The notes beneath the pieces were generated by a model that made no database searches, was not told the origin of the DNA, and saw only the letters and a program-made list of their open reading frames with translations. From Spirosoma terrae (GTDB lineage Bacteria; Bacteroidota; Bacteroidia; Cytophagales; Spirosomataceae): 64,000 nucleotides of DNA. The stretch covers positions 620,001 through 684,000 of the forward strand of contig NZ_JAAFZH010000001.1 of the NCBI RefSeq assembly GCF_010435915.1. The letters are read 5' to 3'. This document shows, in pieces, positions 61,937 through 64,000 of this stretch (its first letter is position 1; the number at the start of each line of letters is the position of its first letter). The position numbers and the translations under genes are program-made.

Positions 61937-62836
61937 TTACGGGCGACGCTGATAAGTGGCTGGAATGCTGAACGGGAATCCCGGATTTTTATCAATCAAT
62001 TCAACCTTGCTATGTTTGATACGTAGTAAGGTCTGGTAAAACTGGCCATCCGTACGGGATTGATAATCAACGGTTACCAGGCTGGTGTAAGGAAAGAGGA
62101 AATTATTCAGTGACGTGAAATCTTCATAATCCAGGCGTAGCGTATTCTTGGTCGGCTGTTCCGTCACCATCAATTTTTTGAGCTTACGATCCTGGGTCCC
62201 GATGTAGTTTTCGACCAGCACTTTACCCTCACTTTGCCGAAGTAAGAGATAGTCCCGTTCATTTTTAATTTTCTGAGCGGGCTGTTTGGGTAAGGGCAGA
62301 TTGCCAATAATCAGTGCCTGTAACAAATCAAAATTCATCTCGAAATTGAATTGTTTGCTCAATGTCGGGAAATCGTAAACAGAGTATTCTTTGTGAATCT
62401 TATCGACAATTGTAATCGAGTCTTTAGTGATTAGCCCCCGAACAGCCTCAATGCCCAGTTTTGACACGGACAGCCAGATCAGGCTGTCTTTGCGGACTCT
62501 GATATTAATGTTTGCGTTATCAATGTCCTGATTGGGGCTTTTGAACGATATTTTTGATTTGGCTGTCAGGAAACGAAAGTCGATTTCGGCTACGTGGGCA
62601 CGGGCTTCATCGATACCGGGTCGATTTGGCCGGGTAGCTCCTGCGGCTGAATCAGTAGGTTGAACCGAAACTGGATTGGCGGCTACCGATGAGTCTGGCG
62701 TTACAGTGGTGGAGGCAGGTGTAGAAGCCGAGGCTGTTGGAGCCGGGCTCTTGTCTCGGGAAATAGGCCGGCGTCTACAACTTTCAGCATGTATTAAGAT
62801 AGCCAGTGATAGAGCTATTAACAGGTATTTGTTCAT
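61937..62836 (-). CDS. DUF4292 lipoprotein
   Basis: ATG at 62836 gives 299 residues with a probable lipoprotein signal (HAESC, C20); an ATG nine codons upstream is less likely. A low-complexity linker of Ala, Ser, Pro and Thr follows (about 27-75), then a DUF4292 domain with ISFKSPNQDIDNANINIRVR and SLIWLSVSKLGIEAVRGLI, shortened here. The fold resembles LolA/LolB-type lipoprotein carriers. The gene lies between a TPR gene and the EnvC-like gene, 20 bases from the latter, a gene order seen widely in Bacteroidota. Confidence 0.85.
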   Translation of the reverse strand: MNKYLLIALSLAILIHAESCRRRPISRDKSPAPTASASTPASTTVTPDSSVAANPVSVQPTDSAAGATRPNRPGIDEARAHVAEIDFRFLTAKSKISFKSPNQDIDNANINIRVRKDSLIWLSVSKLGIEAVRGLITKDSITIVDKIHKEYSVYDFPTLSKQFNFEMNFDLLQALIIGNLPLPKQPAQKIKNERDYLLLRQSEGKVLVENYIGTQDRKLKKLMVTEQPTKNTLRLDYEDFTSLNNFLFPYTSLVTVDYQSRTDGQFYQTLLRIKHSKVELIDKNPGFPFSIPATYQRRP

Positions 62837-62920
62837 GTGGGTAGGTTTCGGTATTTCGTTCATGACGCACTGTCAGTAGAGAATGCCATCACAAACGTCA
62901 GGCTATAGGTACGTATGGAC

Positions 62921-64000
62921 TTATAGCTTTCCGGTGGTAATTTTTTTGTCTAAATCGGGGCTACCACCGCCCTTTGTTTTGGCTCGTTTCCATTGTTCGG
63001 CCGCTTTATCGGGCTGTCCGAGTTGAAATAAAACGTCGCCATAATGTTCAATGATCGTTCCACTAACAGCAGGATCGGCTATGGCCTTTTCCAGATACTG
63101 TTTTGCTTTGGCATAGTCTTTTGACGTATACAGCACCCAGGCATACGTATCCAGATACGTAGCGTTCGTCGGATTACGTTCAACGAGCTTTTGGGCTAGC
63201 TGTAAGGCTCGGGGCAAATTTTCTTTCCGTAGCGACAAGAAATAACTGTAGTTATTCAGTACGTGATCGTTGAGAGGGTCAACTTTCAATACTGCTTCAT
63301 AAGCCTCATCCGATTTGGCATGTTCGCCAAGACCGTTGTAAGCGTCGCCCAATTGCGCGTCGATCCCTTTCTTGATTTCATTATTGGAGGTTGCCAGGAG
63401 CTTTTTACTTTCTTCCAGGGCATCAACGGCCTGTTGATATTTCCGCTTATATAGATTGGCCGAGCCATTCGAATACCAGAAGAGGCCTTGTGTGGGAAAT
63501 ACTTCAAGGGCTTGTTGGGAGTGTTCTAACAAACTGTCGACCTGGTTTAATTCGCCGTCCAGCTGAAGCAAAGCCCCCCAGACTTCGTAGATCGAGCCAT
63601 CGATGCGGGCTGCTTTGGCGTAGGCGTCCCGTGCTTCGCTTTTTTTGCCCTGCTGCATCAACAAATCAGCTACCATGATCTGCGCTTTAGCGTCGTTTGG
63701 CGAGGTTTTGACGAGGTTCTGCGCCATCGCCAACGCGTCCTGCTGAGCGGCCGAGTTTTCGCCCGTCATGCCAACGTAGCTCGACAGGACCCGTGCCTTT
63801 AAACCAGCTTCCAGATTAGGATTGGACAGAACGAGGTTGATCTCTTTGCTGACGCGATCCGTATCGCCCTTCTTGCGATAAATGTCGGCCAGCAGCACGT
63901 GGGCCTGTGGTAAATCAGCGTTAATTTTCAGGGCTCTGTCAATCCAGTTGATAGCCTGATCGGTACGATCGTTGGCGATCAGAAGCTCAGCGCCTTCCAG
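62921..64000 (-). CDS. Tetratricopeptide-repeat protein (5' end outside window)
   Basis: The frame is open to the right edge, so 359 C-terminal residues are visible. Helical TPR pairs follow one another through the whole stretch, with typical segments AKAQIMVADLLMQQGKKSEARDAY, abbreviated to residues before the middle, and YLDTYAWVLYTSKDYAKAKQYLEKA near the end. TPR arrays bind partner proteins. In Bacteroidota this kind of gene often precedes DUF4292 and M23 genes, suggesting envelope assembly. The N-terminus and any signal peptide lie outside the window. Confidence 0.88.
   Translation of the reverse strand: MEGAELLIANDRTDQAINWIDRALKINADLPQAHVLLADIYRKKGDTDRVSKEINLVLSNPNLEAGLKARVLSSYVGMTGENSAAQQDALAMAQNLVKTSPNDAKAQIMVADLLMQQGKKSEARDAYAKAARIDGSIYEVWGALLQLDGELNQVDSLLEHSQQALEVFPTQGLFWYSNGSANLYKRKYQQAVDALEESKKLLATSNNEIKKGIDAQLGDAYNGLGEHAKSDEAYEAVLKVDPLNDHVLNNYSYFLSLRKENLPRALQLAQKLVERNPTNATYLDTYAWVLYTSKDYAKAKQYLEKAIADPAVSGTIIEHYGDVLFQLGQPDKAAEQWKRAKTKGGGSPDLDKKITTGKL

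Overview
The window looks like chromosomal DNA from a member of the Bacteroidota, most likely order Cytophagales and plausibly Spirosoma-like. Signs are a SusC/SusD pair, many lipoproteins, -7 elements of the form TAnnTTTG, few recognisable Shine-Dalgarno sites, DUF4292 and DUF3050 proteins, and about 50 % GC. I see no insertion sequence, integrase, CRISPR array or rRNA. One tRNA (Gln) is present. The genus is an inference from gene content; no search was run.

Layout. 1-8.8 kb: the end of a TonB-dependent receptor, an APC permease, a secreted M43-type metalloprotease and a large FAD/Fe-S D-lactate-dehydrogenase-like oxidoreductase. 9.2-25.7 kb: an uptake locus of SusC, SusD, three tandem paralogous lipoproteins of about 1,100 residues (FG-GAP/VCBS plus ASPIC/UnbV) and a vanadium-haloperoxidase/PAP2-type lipoprotein, with hairpins that probably set different expression levels. 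25.7-31.5 kb: a small secreted protein, an alpha/beta hydrolase with an ECF sigma factor and membrane partner, a GH65-type enzyme, and a TetR regulator facing it across a perfect 33-bp palindromic terminator. 31.8-47.1 kb: housekeeping genes (tRNA-Gln, fabD, sdhCAB, lepB, GNAT, prfA, mnmH, pdxJ, yqeY, cvpA, rlmN, PiT transporter). 47.1-52.0 kb: a stressosome-type partner-switching module (RsbR, RsbS, RsbT, ATPase-PP2C and a histidine kinase with an RsbT-like N-terminus) with a divergent single-domain response regulator. 52.0-56.8 kb: a reverse-strand cluster of acyltransferase, PVC-type dehydrogenase/cytochrome c, a cysteine-free FGE-like protein and a DUF1080 protein. 56.9-64 kb: DUF3050, an outer-membrane barrel, RluA, PanB, an EnvC-like degenerate M23 protein, a DUF4292 lipoprotein and a TPR protein that runs off the window.

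The strongest unexplained signal is a family of five intergenic hairpins built from 7- or 8-nt units. They lie before sdhA, sdhB, yqeY, cvpA and rlmN. In the four that separate co-directional genes, the hairpin fills almost the whole gap: its left arm begins 2-6 nt after the upstream stop codon and its right arm ends 2-7 nt before the downstream start. Length differences between arms are close to one repeat unit, and two of the loops share a 9-mer. I know of no description of such elements. A translational-coupling or mRNA-structure role, or a miniature repeat element, are the hypotheses I would test first.
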